From contig CM070502.1 of the NCBI GenBank assembly GCA_036346375.1, positions 16,282,924-16,346,923 of the forward strand: a stretch of 64,000 nucleotides of DNA. The letters run 5' to 3'. This document shows positions 34,393 to 47,037 of the stretch, piece by piece. A program made the position numbers and the translations under genes. The stretch comes from Guadua angustifolia (taxonomy: Eukaryota; Streptophyta; Magnoliopsida; Poales; Poaceae). The first letter of the stretch is position 1, and every line of letters begins with the position of its first letter. Under the pieces are notes generated by a model. That model saw only the letters and a program-made list of their open reading frames with translations, made no database searches and was not told the origin of the DNA.

Positions 34393-35154
34393 AGATGGTG
34401 GAGGGCGACGCGACGGCGAACGTCGTGTTGGTGGCGAGCTCCTTGGCGAAGGTTTTCTGCGCGGGCGCTGACCTCAAGGTGCTAGCTTTACTAGTTCGGC
34501 GCTACAAGTCCGATAAATTTGTGCTCATTAGGATTCATCCGTTTGTGACATTTGACCTAGTTAGTTACAAAAATTTCTTTCTTTAGCTTTCTGATTTTGG
34601 TTCACATTGAGAAACGTGTATCTTTCATTGCCAAGTAATACTTACACGACATTGTTAATTTTAGCCGCTATAGGACGTTTACTTTGCTGTTAGCTCTAGT
34701 ATAAGTTTTTTTTTTGAAAGGCAGTTAGCTCTAGTATAAGTTGTCTGGATGGTTTATTTGGTTGCAAAGAACTCCTCTGTTGTATTCGGTAGCACGGAAC
34801 TCCTTTAGAGGGAATTGGATATTTGGATAGGGCTTGGTCCACTGCTATGTCCTGGCTGTGACAACATATGGAGGCGTGCTGGTCTCTCAAGGAATATCAC
34901 ATGAGACGATACAAAAAATTTGGCCATCATGTTTTCACCTTTCTAGTGGTAAATTGAGAAATTTACCCTCTGTGTGTTGGGGTGGGGTGGTGGTCTGACT
35001 TATTAAGAGAGATGCAAACATGTTTTATCAGTTGGATTGAAACCTGCAAACTCTAGTCAGTACAGCACCAACTAATAAGAAAGTCTTTGTGCGGTGTTGA
35101 TGCTATTGATTTCTGAGGCAATTTGTTTTGTTTAAATGCTTGAATTCGAGAACT

Positions 35155-35325
35155 CTCTTAAGGTGCAATTGTGGCACACAAGATTGTGAGCCAACCCACC
35201 CAAGTTCGAGTCTCACTTCTACCTTACTTACCAAGTGTAGGAAGAATAAGCCTTACCCGGTCACACCTAGAAAAATTATTGAAAAATTGAAACCGGTGCT
35301 ACCCATTGTGGCATAGTGGTCAGTT
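35155..35325 (+). repeat. Possible SINE (tRNA-like head)
   Basis: TGGCACACAAGATTG (A-box-like, about 35172) is followed by CCACCCAAGTTCGAGTCTC (B-box-like, 35198-35216), spaced and worded like the head of the p-SINE1 type of grass SINEs. A second A-box-like TGGCATAGTGGTCAG occurs near 35310. No target duplication or T-rich tail was defined. Confidence 0.35.
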
Positions 35326-35939
35326 GCAGGACTAAAAACATCTTATTCATGATATAGAAAATGGTGAGTGCAGATTTGATGCAATAGAAGCTGTAACTAT
35401 GGGTAAGGCTGGCATCAGTACATTTTCTTCGTACTGTAAGGACTTCTTATTATTTAGAAGGATCGGTATGACATCTATGTTTTGTATGGCACGAGTAGTA
35501 AACTACTGTGTTCCCACAGGGGAGGCTTATCAAAAAGCTCTTGAACTTGCCCGGGAGATAAATCAGAAGGTAAGATACTGAACGAATTATATGCTTCATT
35601 CAATCTGACTGAGCATTTCTATGACACAACAAAGATCAGCGAAACTTGACCATGTGCATGCCCAGGAAATACTGTTTCTACCCACGCTAATGAACTTGCT
35701 TAAATTAAATCCAACTAGATCAGTGCTCCATCCTTATTCCGAGGTTATTTCTTTCTTTCAGGGTCCGTTGGCGATAAGAATGGCCAAGAAGGCCATCAAT
35801 CAAGGGACAGAAGTAGACTTTCCCTCCGCATTGGCTATCGAAGAAGAATGCTACGAGCAAGTTCTGCGCTCTTAGGATCGTCTTGTTGGTCTAGCTGCAT
35901 TTGCTGAGAAGAGAAAACCTGTATACACAGGAAAGTAAG

Positions 35940-37085
35940 GTTGTAGAAGATCTTAGAATTGCTAGTCGCTCTCTGAACCTCTTTTCTCCAGAAGGGTGAC
36001 AAGATGTATGCAAATTGCCAAATTGTCTGCAAATTTCAGAAAAATAAGAAGCATCTGGCATGCTACATATTTGCAAGTGAATGGGGGGCTGCACCTGTTC
36101 TTACTGTTTATCTGGTGTATTGCAATCTGATACGGTGATGTACAACCTGACGCTCTACTTTGACTGGTAGAACTGAACAACCTGAATGTCTGGAACAAAA
36201 ACGTAGTACTTTACCCCTGAAAGGTGAGTAGTAGCATGTAAAGGTGATGCAATTTTGTCATGTCATTGCAAACTATATCGTATTAGGCCGACCAAAAGCG
36301 GCATAAAAAAAAACACTTTGACGACTAATGGGCAACAGAAAGGAGACCTCTTGTTTTAATTAGAAAGAGCTGATACGGGATGCCTGATCTTCTCGGGAGA
36401 ACCAGAGATAAAAGATGCTTGCTTGACAAAGAATACTCAGCCTTACACCACACACTAATGCACGGACTTGCGGCTCTATGATAATTCGCCCAACATGCAA
36501 CGGTGAGATCGCCGCTGACTACGAAGCGGTGATCGTCAAGCCCTCAATTCCCAGCGGAAAGGTAAGCTTGACCTTGAATTTTAGAAATTTAACACTCTAT
36601 CGCCTAATCCCTCTCACTAGTCCTCACATGAACTGTGGAATAGAAGGAACAAGCAATTTTGCAATGTTTCAATCTGTTATACAATATAACGTAGTCTACC
36701 TCAAATAGCTACAGGAAAAAATATACATAAAGAGACTAGGAGCCGAGCAATGGCTGGAGACATCCTACCATAATCAGATTTGATGCCTTGGTTGGTTGCT
36801 AATTCCTAGTTTGATTGAGTGGACCTGCTGCCTAAATTGAGATACAACCGATCCCTGGTTGGCTAGTTATACATGCAAGTCTTTTAATTAGCTTGTATCA
36901 TGCACGTCGGTTTTGATTTTGAGTTGTAGTCGATCGGGCCTCCTTCCTTCCCTGTGTGTATATTCCTTTTCTTGGCGCTGAAGTCTACAACCTGAGTCCA
37001 TGTGCACCACGCGCCTCTCGCTTGGTGGGCTGTTGTCACGTAGAAACACCGCATGCAGTAGACGCATATAGATCTTGGGATTTGA
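35940..37085. other. Intergenic DNA, no gene recognised
   Basis: Short frames only. 36478-36560 reads like an exon fragment (IAADYEAVIVKPSIPSGK followed by a GT donor) but has no partner exons and no family I recognise. Confidence 0.4.
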
Positions 37086-37090
37086 TAAAC

Positions 37091-37373
37091 ATCAACCGGA
37101 TGTTTTTTTAGTTGAAATCACCCAAATCTAGAACCATTGGATCATTGTTGAGATTTGGGAGTATCAATTACATCCGATCCTATGATTTGATCCAACGGCC
37201 CGGTGAATTTGGATCCGATCGTATGATTTGATCCAACGGCCCGGTGAATTTGGATGTTCGGGAGTATCGATTACATCCGATCGTATGATTTGATCCAACG
37301 GCCCGGTGAATTTGGATCCGAAATCCAATGGTTCTAGATTTGGGTGATTTCAACCAAAAAAACATCCGGATGA
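37091..37373. mobile_element. Fold-back MITE with internal tandem units
   Basis: The arms (CCGGATGTTTTTTTAGTTG at the left, CAACCAAAAAAACATCCGG at the right) pair over about 50 bp including AATCACCCAAATCTAGAACC. Between them a unit containing TATGATTTGATCCAACGGCC occurs three times, with an ATTTGGATCCGATCG or ATTTGGATGTTCGGG joint. 283 bp in all. Confidence 0.8.
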
Positions 37374-37500
37374 TACCTATACACTCCCATAGATCTTTTG
37401 GCACTAGCATGCGCCCAACATGCTCGTCTCGATTCTGGCCTGTTTGGTACGCATATAGATCTTTTGGCAGTAGCATGCCCTCAACATGCTCGGCGCTTTT

Positions 37501-37918
37501 GGTCTGTTTGGTAGAGTTTTAGATCTCAGCTTCACCTAAGATTTAAAACTTATAGCTTAAAATAAAGTAAATTAAGTTTATATTTTTGGTCTAAAATATA
37601 AACAAGATGATTCATCTAAACACTCTTAGGGGATGTTTGGGAGAGCTCTGCTCCTCAATTTTCAGCTCCACTCCAAATTCGCGTAGCCAAACACCTCAGC
37701 TCCACAGAACTCCGGCTCCAGGAAAAATGCGAATCTAGGGGGCTGCTCCATGGTTTTGTGGAGCTCCTCAAGGGGTACTTCAAGAAACACCGTTTCATAC
37801 CCACTCGTGAATGTACTCACAGCTCCAGCTCCAGCTCCACACGGATCTGGTGAAGTTAGGAATACCTAGCTCCACCAGATCTACGAATCTGATGGAGCTG
37901 GAGCCCTACCAAACACCC
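37501..37918. mobile_element. MITE of the 20092-20322 family, interrupted
   Basis: Read in reverse, both halves match the MITE at 20092-20322: GGTCTGTTTGGTAGAG...CATCTAAACACTCTTA on the left and CTCCACCAGATCTACG...CTACCAAACACCC on the right. The middle, from GGGGATGTTTGGGAGAGC at 37629 to about 37795, is extra and begins like another MITE of the same end type. Confidence 0.7.
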
Positions 37919-37921
37919 TAA

Positions 37922-38152
37922 GGGCCTGTTTGTTTCAATTTTGGATTTTCTAAAAACTGATTTTGGATTGTGGTTGTAGAGAAGTTGTTTCTCTAAAAAC
38001 TAGAATCCAAAAGCACACATGAAGTGGATTGTGGATTCTAGTGTATATGTATGGGCTAGATTGTGAGAATCGAATTGTAGAATCGAGCTGTTTATTTTTT
38101 ATTTTGCTTTTAAAGCCAGAATCCAGAATCAAAAGTTAAAACAAACAGACCC
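37922..38152. mobile_element. Tourist-like (PIF/Harbinger) MITE
   Basis: GGGCCTGTTTGTTTCAATTT at the left and AAACAAACAGACCC at the right are inverted repeats, with TAA on both sides (37919-37921, 38153-38155). 231 bp, AT-rich interior with GGATTGTGGATTCTAG words, no coding. Length, ends and TAA target fit Tourist-like MITEs. It lies directly beside the preceding MITE. Confidence 0.85.
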
Positions 38153-38255
38153 TAAGTAAAAATAAAGTAGCCGATTTAGGTAGTATAAAATTCTCATCAA
38201 TAATATTACCATACGTATTAAGGATTAAATTCACCTGTTTCTGAAGCTGCTTCGC

Positions 38256-38938
38256 TCTAGCTCATGTAATAGGTCTTTGTCGGCAACTTGATCCAAATAT
38301 CATGTGTGGCGTGATAATCAGCAACTGGCGAAGATGGTGATGAGCTAAGTGTACCCTCATCAAGAGCACATGCAAACCATGATAGAATGATGCCTTCAAC
38401 CCTTGCTCTAGCAAGAACAGGAACCAGCAGAAAAAGAATCACATGTTTCAACTCGCCAATTTGATTCCTAGAGAAACAACCAGCGCAGCACACAGAGGAA
38501 ACCCTAGCCGGTTCTTTAGGAACACATGATAATAGGTGTACTCACCGCCATGGAGTCTCTGGAAGTTCACTCAATAGAAAATAAGCACGCAATAATCTGG
38601 TCCAACGGCAGCCGAAGCAGATCCGAGGACGAAGGAAAGCTGACACGACGGAAGGAAGAGCCGCAGGAAGAGCAACGGCGGCTAGCAAACAAGGAGAAGG
38701 TGGTGGACGGTGGCGCAAGTACAACACCGTTGAAACTCTAAATAGACTCTGATACCATGTTATGAATAACATTTGTATTCATCATGAGGTCAATAGACTA
38801 GAATATATATATATATAGACATGAGGGTACAAAAAGAAAATTTTATATAAGGCAATACAAGATATTAGCAATATCTATATAAGACAATTTATTATACTAG
38901 CAATCTCTATATAATGCAATATAGGATACTGGCTAACA
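38256..38938 (-). mobile_element. Ty1/copia fragment: gag start, PBS and 5' LTR
   Basis: CTCTGATACCA at 38747-38757 is the complement of the initiator-tRNA-Met primer site. It abuts an LTR-like block 38758-38938, which begins TGTTATGAATAACA and ends GGCTAACA. Left of the PBS the minus strand reads copia-gag-like pieces (ILSWFACALDEGTLSS, DIWIKLPTKTY). The rest of the element is missing, so it is a truncated insertion. Confidence 0.6.
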
Positions 38939-39346
38939 TGTACCACCTCTGAACTCCACCTACTTGCCGATACTGCTTGGTTGGTCCTACTACATCTTCC
39001 TTCTTCCAACGGCTCGCACCTTCGCCTTTATGCCTGCTAAATTTTGTAACCGTCTTTGCAGTCCGCATATAACTGCAAATGAGATATGAGTACTTACCAC
39101 TGACAATACAAGTTCCTTATCTTGATCAAGATTTTTACTAGGCCTCCCATCATTTTCGATTTTAGGTTTAACCATCAATCGGCTCCTCCGTTGCTCCAAA
39201 TACTTTTCACTATCACCTACCCTTTGCAAGTAACTCACATGACTCAACCTCAAGGTAATATCTCATAACCTTCGAGTTTAAGCGATCTCACTAATATTAG
39301 ATTCTTTAAGTCAAGAACATATTGAACTCCCGTCAATGTACTATAT
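38939..39346. other. Unassigned DNA between copia fragment and gypsy LTR block
   Basis: Short frames only; nothing recognised. Confidence 0.35.
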
Positions 39347-42300
39347 TGTAACACCCCGGCGCCAAACGCACCGCGAATGCTACCAAAAACTCTAAATAAC
39401 AAACGACACCTCTACGAAAAGATTGAAACTGAATTTAATCTCTAAACTCTTAAACCGGCTTAAAACTAAGTCACCGAAATTTACAAAATTTCGGCATGAC
39501 CTCTCTAGAACAGAGGGCATCCACTCAGCAGACATAAGAACAATAGCAATTATATAATAATATCATAAGCAACTAAAGGAACCGACCAAGCACAAACATA
39601 GGTTATGGTCCCAATCAACCCCCATGACCCCAAGCATACACAAAATAACTCCCACAAATTACTTATTACAAAACATGAGCTCATTAAGTTTGAACACACA
39701 AGGTTAAAATGAAACTAGGGTGATAAGCGTGACATGCTACTACTCCCATCCCAGCATGCCGACTTCAGGGAACCTACACACATTTACAAAAAAGAAACGT
39801 GAGTCGAAGACTCAGCAAGCACAACAAAGTAGCAATATCAATAACAATTAATATGTGTAATTCATAAACATGCCCATATTTTGGAATACTAAATTAACAC
39901 GTATAACAAAAAGAAGAAATCACTATTGGTTACCTCATCAACTACTTTGTTCACGGATTTCACATACCTCATTAGACCACATGGAACGAGTCCACGACCT
40001 GATCTATTCTTAATCCTGTAATTTACCCTCAACCCAAAGGTCATTTGCTGCCATTCACCATTAGATTACCATGCAATGCATCCAACAAAAACATATACAA
40101 GGAATTTGGCACACATCTTATTTAAACAATTTTTGGGGAAGTTACCCCCACACCTTACCACTCACCACAAGAGCCATTAAATGCAACGCTATGCAATACA
40201 AATATGTTGGAATGCTCAAGTGCAATTGTCATGAATAATAAAAAAAATGCAACCTTCATTCATTTCCAATCATAACATAGTCATAATTACTACAGAAGCA
40301 TCAACTCGTTCTCACATACATAACATAATACTTACTTTCGTGTATTCAAACACATTTAAACATGATTCATCATCGTCAATGCAATGCATATGCAAATATG
40401 CCATACAAAACAGAATCTCACATCCATACATCACAAACAACTCAATGAACATGACTTACCATTGTCAATGCAATGCATATGCAAATATGCCATACAAACA
40501 GAATCTCACATCCATACATCACAAACAACTCAATGAACATGACTCACCATTGTCAATGCAATGCATATTTCACAATTCTCATGCGTATGATGCATCATGC
40601 ATGTCTCATTTCCTCTTTTAGCACATACCGGTATGGCCGAGTGCACACCCATCGGTGTGCACCCTCTCATTCCCCTTCCACCCCGTGGTGGAGGGTGCCT
40701 ACTCTTACTGACTTGCTCCCATACAACCACGTATATGGGACTACGAGGTAGGACTTTCGTACTCACTACATGTGAGCACAGAGGTCCACATCAGAATGGG
40801 TCGCCTCTTCCATCATGAATGCACAAATGCAAATGACATAACAAATTTGCAAACTACACTCATTTCTCACATCCACAAATTACCATTCTCAACATTCAAA
40901 TCACCTTCTCAACACTCGTATCCATATTCTCAACAAATCTTATCAACATGGTCAATCTGTCATTATCACTCGCACCAAAGACATAATCAATTTTCAAGAT
41001 GGCAAATCAACTATTCTTATTAATCCAACCTCAAAACTTCCTTATTCACATTCACCTATCATAGTAGTAAGCAATCTTATGAATGATTGATATAGCAATA
41101 TGTCAATTTGGCGATTATACGGGGTCCAACAAACAACCCCACAAAGCATTCACTCCAAGGATGCACTTTTCATAAACACATATTTGCAAAAGCCATTCTC
41201 AACTTTCATATCCATAAGATCACATGTATCATCAACACTCACATAAACGCCACAATCGCATATCATGACCACACTTCGAGCTCTTTTCATAACTCAAATC
41301 TTATACCTTTTATGTTCCCATTAGCCTAATCATACTAGGGAGCATCATCAAGGGATATATAGAATGTAACCCATGGCATATTGACAAGGCATATGATTCA
41401 TCAATCGACACACATAACAAACAAACATTGATGCACTTGCATATAATCTCAGTTTGGACGATAGCATAACACATTAACCATTCTCATTCATCACATCGCA
41501 AAAAAAATCAAACATGAAGATATTACAATAACACATAGATAATTATATGATTTCAAAACCAAATGGCCAACTAAGCCACAACCGAAGACAATGCACTTGC
41601 CTTTATCGACGAAAGAATGGAGTGGCATGTGGTTGAGGCCACTCCCGACAGAACCTTCCCTGCAAATAAAACAATATTCATCAAACTCAAATTCGTACAC
41701 ACTCGGTACAAGCGTAAGAAGAAAACAACTCTACATATTCACATCTACAATTGAAACCAAAACATCCCTCCACCACCTAAATGCAAATCTGGACAGCCAG
41801 CATTAAAAATGCCGCAACTTCCAAATGGCTACTCCGAAAAGGATGAACCCAGGCTTTAAACGATCGCAAGAGACAACTCTACAACTTCTTCTATAGCCGA
41901 CCAATCGGGAAACGCACCGATTAATCTCAGGTTTGCGACGAACAGCAGACAAACACAAAATTAACTCGATCTGGATAGCATACACCAAAATGAGCATAAC
42001 TTGAGTTCTACAACTCCAAACCAAATAAAAGAATACATTTTCTCAATCTACTCGAAAAATCCTAACTTTTTCTAGGCAATGAAAAAGTCTAATTCGGCCT
42101 CTACGATGACCTAATCTGCAGAAGAACACAGACTGAACCAATCGCGACAAGAATTGGACAACACTCGGTAAAATAGCCATAACTTTTAAATGGATGAATG
42201 AAATTTGATGATTTTGATATCTATTGAAAGGTAATTCAATTATATACAACTTTTGTTATAGCCAAACCCCCAAGAAACACTTGCAAAATTTTCGAACAGT

Positions 42301-42857
42301 AGTTCTAACAGTAGACAAAAATCTGCTCGAAAAATGAAATTTCAATTCACTCTAATCTCTCCATTTCCCCAACTTCTAACATCTCAAAATCATGAATCTT
42401 AGCTAGGCATTCACACAAACACCTTACATGCAAGCAAAAGGATCCCCACCACCTAGGGTTTTACCTCAAGGAAGTCCATTGAGGAAAGAGGAGTTGGGGA
42501 AGAGCCTGCAACGGCAGGAGAGGTCGCGCCGTGGGAGGCTGGCCGGAGTGGGCAGAGGGCTTTGCCAGGGCAGGGCAACGCCGACTTCTTTGGGAGGAGC
42601 CGAACCAGTCTTCTTCGCGTTCTTCTTCTTTGGAGAACACCGAACCAAGTCTTCTTCTTATTCTTTATTCTTTGGAGGGCGCCGAACCGGGGAGAAGGAG
42701 GCGCCGGCTTGCTGCAAGCAACGCAGAAAGAGAGGAAGGAGAGTGTCGCTGACACCAGGGAGAAAAATGATTGCCTTCAAGGTTTTCAGCCACATATTTG
42801 GAGAGAGAGAGAGAAAGAGATTTCAGCCACACATTTTTTTTCTTTTGCAGTATTACA
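39347..42857 (-). mobile_element. Probable gypsy LTR block (borders tentative)
   Basis: It starts TGTAACACCCCGGCGCC. About 440 bp in, it has a GTGAGTCGAAGACTCAGC tract, and it later has a GTGTGCACCC...TATGGGACTACGAGG tract, arranged like the minus-strand LTR at 14730-17780. A leader-like GC-rich segment lies at 42430-42760. The proposed right end is TATTACA at 42857; flanks TATAT and GATAT differ by one or two bases. It may be a solo LTR. The 166-codon open frame at 42428-42928 falls in the leader region and is not a gene. Confidence 0.4.
40375..40566. repeat. Tandem repeat, about 88-bp period
   Basis: Units beginning GTCAATGCAATGCATATGC start at 40375, 40464 and 40552, the third truncated after about 15 bp. 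The first two are almost identical, indicating recent duplication inside the LTR block. Confidence 0.9.
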
Positions 42858-43080
42858 GATATGCTCCATTATACATCTCCGATGTAACCACTCATATCGA
42901 TAATTGCATACTCTTTACAATTCGCTAAGTGAATAGTTAATGTGTCAAGCATAGAAATCTTTTGTCAAACATCACCCTCGTTGAACATACATGAAAGCAG
43001 TAACATGAATTTAATATTCATCCATGAGAAGTACCCTATTGATTGACGACAAGTGCATTTGAATCATCTTTCACTACCGC

Positions 43081-43894
43081 TAGAGATGAAAACGGATCGG
43101 ACACAAACGGATGATGTCTCTACCATATTTGTTTTCATATTTTTCTCAGATATGGATATGAATACGAATAACCCGCATACAAATATGAATACAAATAATA
43201 TCAAATACGGATATGAAGTTAATACGAATTGAAACGAATACAGTCACAAATATTTAGCAGAACATGAAAACCCTTTAAATTATACACACAAAATGAAAAA
43301 TGTAACTAGTTTATTTACTCCAAACATTCATGAAGAACATGTAAGGACCCAAGATTTGTATTTTTTTCTTGAATTATGTCTAAAATAATAAATTATTTAT
43401 TTATGAGTTTTTATATATTTTCAGCTACTTATTTAAAATATTTTCCTATTAAGCACAGTAGTATGTGAATTTTGCATGAAAATTTAAAAGCTATATAATC
43501 TTGAAAATAATTTTTTTAAATGTTAGATTTTGTTAGGAACTTCTCTAAAAATTTTATAATTTTTGGAGTTGGTTTGCCAATTTTAATAATTGAAATTTGA
43601 TTTATGGATTAATTAAATTAGAAAAGGATTTTGAAATTTACAAATCTTTTTGGGCCAAAAGAGTAGTCTTGTCCCAGCCCACGTACATATCTGGATATCT
43701 GGCCTATAAATATCTGAATTATCTGAATCCGTATCTGTATATGACGAGATAGTGAGCTACCGAATCCGTATCCGACAGAAAAATCCATATTTGTTTCCTA
43801 TTTAATACTATCCGACAAATATTCGATCTGATAGGATCCATATCAAAAAAATATCTAGATTAGTAAAAAATTATCCGATCTGTTTTCATCCCTA
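43081..43894. mobile_element. Non-autonomous hAT element, degraded duplication
   Basis: TAGAGATGAAAACGGATCGG at the left and GATCTGTTTTCATCCCTA at the right are inverted repeats. The flanking octamers ACTACCGC and GCTACTGC agree at 6 of 8, an aged hAT duplication. Subterminal ATATGGATATGAATACG-type words resemble the element at 26406-27161. A TGTAAGGACCCAAGATTTG stretch near 43339, similar to gypsy LTR starts, suggests a later insertion within it. Confidence 0.7.
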
Positions 43895-43914
43895 GCTACT
43901 GCTACTAAACATGC

Positions 43915-45188
43915 ACTCCTTATTTTCTTCAAAATCAGACATTCTTTTACCATGTGACCTTCCTCATCACATAGATAGCATACATGAGTGCCCTTGTTCT
44001 TGCTCTTCTTCTTCATGTGATTGTTGTCTTTTCTTTCACAACATATAGCAGCAATGCTTGATCACCCGAGGATGAAGATTTCGATGGTTTCTTTAAGGAC
44101 TCCACCTTTAGTAGATATGCAACTATCTCATTGAAGTTGAGAGTGTTTGTTACCGATGAGAATATTTATCACCAATTGCTCATATGATAATGATAGAGAT
44201 GTTGCTAGTATGACGATCTTGTTGTTCTCAATTTTCTCATCCACACTAGTCAACTACGTGATTAGCTTGTTGAAAATATTAAGATGATTGACAAACCATG
44301 TGCCTTCCTCTATGCACAACCGGTACAATTTCTACTTTAACACCCGCTAGTTTGTCAATGACTATGCCATATACAATTCTTCTAAGTCTTTCCATAATTT
44401 CTTCGATGAATTCTCCTTGATCATTGAGTATTTTACCTCATATTGGAGACATAGACGGGTTGTCTAATAGTCTTCCGATCCATCACCTTCTAGTCTTCTT
44501 CAGATGTTTTTTTTCCAGTTCGTCCACTTCAAGAGCATCGATTAGCCCCTATTGGACAAACACATCCATCATCATGCATTGTCATACGCTTAAATTTCCT
44601 CCGTCATCATATTTATCTACTTGATTCCATATTATTGGCATCGATAATGATTTTGTGTCACTTGACAATTTGATGAACTTCTCACAAATTAGGTTAACCC
44701 GACCTTAACTCTGATGCCATTTGTTACATTTTGATATTCCTTCTTATACACAACAGCCTTCGAATATGATTAGAGTTTGTGAGATACGGCACGAGCGTAC
44801 ACCATATTAAGAAAAGACTAAATGAATATTGTAGAGAGAACCAAAATAATGGCATCGAAGTAACCATGATGAGAGAGAAAAGATTTAGCAAAGTTGACCG
44901 TAAATTCTTTTGACATAACCTCAAAAGGGTACAAGTGATTGTCGCTCTCCTACAACCCTCATGTGGACCATTGGATCCTTCACTTATATAAAAGTCTGGT
45001 GCTAAAGAATAACTTAGTCTATAGTCCTCTCGTGAACCTCTATTTAAGTAAACTACTTTTGCTTGGCTTTTTTTTTCTTTGCTTGGGTTGGGTTTTCTAT
45101 ATTCACTTTTCATGGGTTTATATAGCTCCATAGCTCTCCTCTAAAGAGAAGTAGAAATCCTATTTAAAAGAAAGTAGAAGTCATAACA
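43915..45188 (-). mobile_element. Ty1/copia fragment with gag zinc knuckle and LTR
   Basis: On the minus strand 43939-43980 reads CYLCDEEGHMVKEC, a CX2CX4HX4C zinc knuckle. Upstream of it the gag region is broken by stops. Near 44710-44720 the primer site reads TGGCATCAGAG, one base from the usual tRNA-Met match. It adjoins an LTR-like block from 44722 (TGTTACATTTTG) to about 45188 (...GTCATAACA). Pol and the other LTR are missing; the left side stops at the neighbouring hAT. Confidence 0.65.
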
Positions 45189-46295
45189 CATCTCTTCAAG
45201 CCTTAAAGATCAGAACATAAGCCACTTCCCTCTACATTCTGCATCCACCAGAGCCTAGCAATCTAGCATATAGAGTTTTAACTCCAGGCCAAATAACAAT
45301 AGGATTGAAATTACGATAATGTGAAGGTGCAGTCCCAGAGACTGCCAACCCTGTCTGCCATGCAAGGCAGCCATAATGAACTTTGAGAGGCAAAACACAA
45401 GCATGCCAAGGCTTCCCTTGACTTCTTTCTCATGGTGGTGGTGGGGGCAAGCAAAAGATAAGCCCACATCTTCAGATTCTCACAGGCTTTTATCAGGCCG
45501 AAGCAGCTACCATCATTTCATTCATGGCACTGACGAGAGGCCATGGATGAATGGATGGATGCCTCCCGAAGACCAGAGCTTGGACTCTGCAACTTTCCTC
45601 GATTCCAATGCCTAGATGGCCTGGGAGCAGCAAGAAAAGAAGCCTCCCCATGTGGCTGTTCTTAATGTCAAGAACTTGTCAGAAAGAGTGGCCCTGCTGC
45701 TGCCGCGGTGCCGCCAATGGCATGGGGTCGGCCATTACTTATTGCTTCTGTTGGGTAATCCGAATGGTTAGCAGTTTTGGCTAATGGGGCCAGTTGATGT
45801 TGGGATCTGCAGGGTTAATCATTTTTCCATGCATTCCTCCTCCCTTGATCATGATACGTCCTCAGTTTTCTCAACATTTTCCTCTCTGTTCTTGACAGAA
45901 TGCATGATACTACTTCCTAGAGCCATGAGCATATCGAAAGATCAGAAGTATGCAGAAATTTTATATTCTTACCGAAAGATATGAAAGCTGCGCATGGGAA
46001 ACCGTGCTGCAGCACCGACCACTGGGCAGGGCGGTAATCTGCATGGATGGCATGGCACAGCATGCCATGCAGTTTAATTTTAAGCCGGTCTCATATGTTT
46101 TTGTTCCAAGCCTCCCTTTTAGGAATGTTACATCCCAGCCAGTTCAGTTAAGGTGTGGTACATGGACATCTTGTATACACAATTTAAGCATCTTTAAAGT
46201 CTTTTTTGACAAACCAACCATTCTTAAACTCGGCATGGAGAACTGGAGATAGTACACTTTATAGTTCGATTGATACTGTTTGATCTCATTCTCAA
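45189..46295. other. Intergenic DNA, no gene recognised
   Basis: Short open frames on both strands lack recognisable domains. Nothing can be assigned. Confidence 0.4.
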
Positions 46296-46760
46296 GGCAC
46301 TCCCAATGATACAACTCAGCGGTGTCTATAGATAATAAATATTCTCAGGGCACTCCCAATGGTACAACTCAGCGGTATCTATAGATAATAAATAAAATGC
46401 CATGTCATATTTTGGATGAGCTGAAGGGATAGTAAAAGAAGTGAAAGAAGAAAGCAGTGTCTTGCATGGGACACCACTTAAACTCGTAGACCAATACATT
46501 GAAAACAACTAGAAACAAGTAGAAATACCACTGGGATAAAAGGTACTCCCTTCGTCCAGCAAAGATGTACGTATTTGGCTTAGGCATCAAGACCAAGGAG
46601 GCAAGTAATCGCAGCGTAAACCATTTAATCCGCGTCGAGTTGGCCCAGCGTCGCCTCGTTTTCGGCCGCCATCACCGCGTCGCGCGCTCACCGTTTATGG
46701 AGTTGATTTGCATGAGCGCTCGCGTGGCATGCGACGACCCAATCCGCGATCCCGGTTTGT

Positions 46761-47037
46761 TTGCCGCGCGCTTGTGTGATTCTCGTCGCTTATGGAGAAA
46801 TGCATGCATGCAGGTTGATCGACCCAAATTTTGCCGCGCGCTTGTTTGATTCTTGCCGCTTATGAAGTACTACATGCATGCAGGTTGATCGACCCAGATT
46901 TTGCCGCGCGCTTGTTTGATTCTTGCCGCTTATGAAGTACTACATGCATGCAGGTTGATCGACCCAGATTTTGCCGTGCGCTTGTGTGATTCTCGCAGCT
47001 TATGGAGTACTGCATGCTGCATGCATGCAGGTTGATC
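46761..47037. repeat. Four tandem 70-bp subterminal repeats of the mariner element
   Basis: Units beginning TTGCCGCGCGCTTG start at 46761, 46831, 46901 and 46971. Each continues through GCTTATG and GCATGCAGGTTGATCG. They lie between the left terminus and the transposase promoter and could be transposase-binding or enhancer sites. Confidence 0.92.

Larger units (their letters stand above)
32972..35938 (+). pseudogene. Tandem enoyl-CoA hydratase pseudogene
   Basis: A second copy of the upstream gene, clearly related in exon and splice-site sequence. Exon 1 (from 32972) has ATA in place of the ATG and a length change that shifts frame. Exon 2 (about 33183-33275 plus 34401-34478) is split by a hAT element but otherwise reads AIEMV/EGDATANVVLVASS up to CAGADLK and a GT donor. 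Exons 3, 4, 5 and most of 6 are missing. A 31-bp piece of exon 6 remains at 35372-35402. Exon 7 (35493-35569) has AC where its acceptor AG should be. Exon 8 (35762-35938) carries a CAG-to-TAG change at 35873, 21 codons before the normal end. These lesions exclude a working enzyme. Confidence 0.93.

Noticed and set aside
36478..36708. Exon-like frame ending at a GT donor
   Set aside because: No second exon, promoter or family recognised nearby.
42428..42928. 166-codon plus-strand frame and overlapping frames
   Set aside because: It falls in the leader region of a gypsy LTR-like block, with no domain and a shared GC-rich composition with other LTR leaders.
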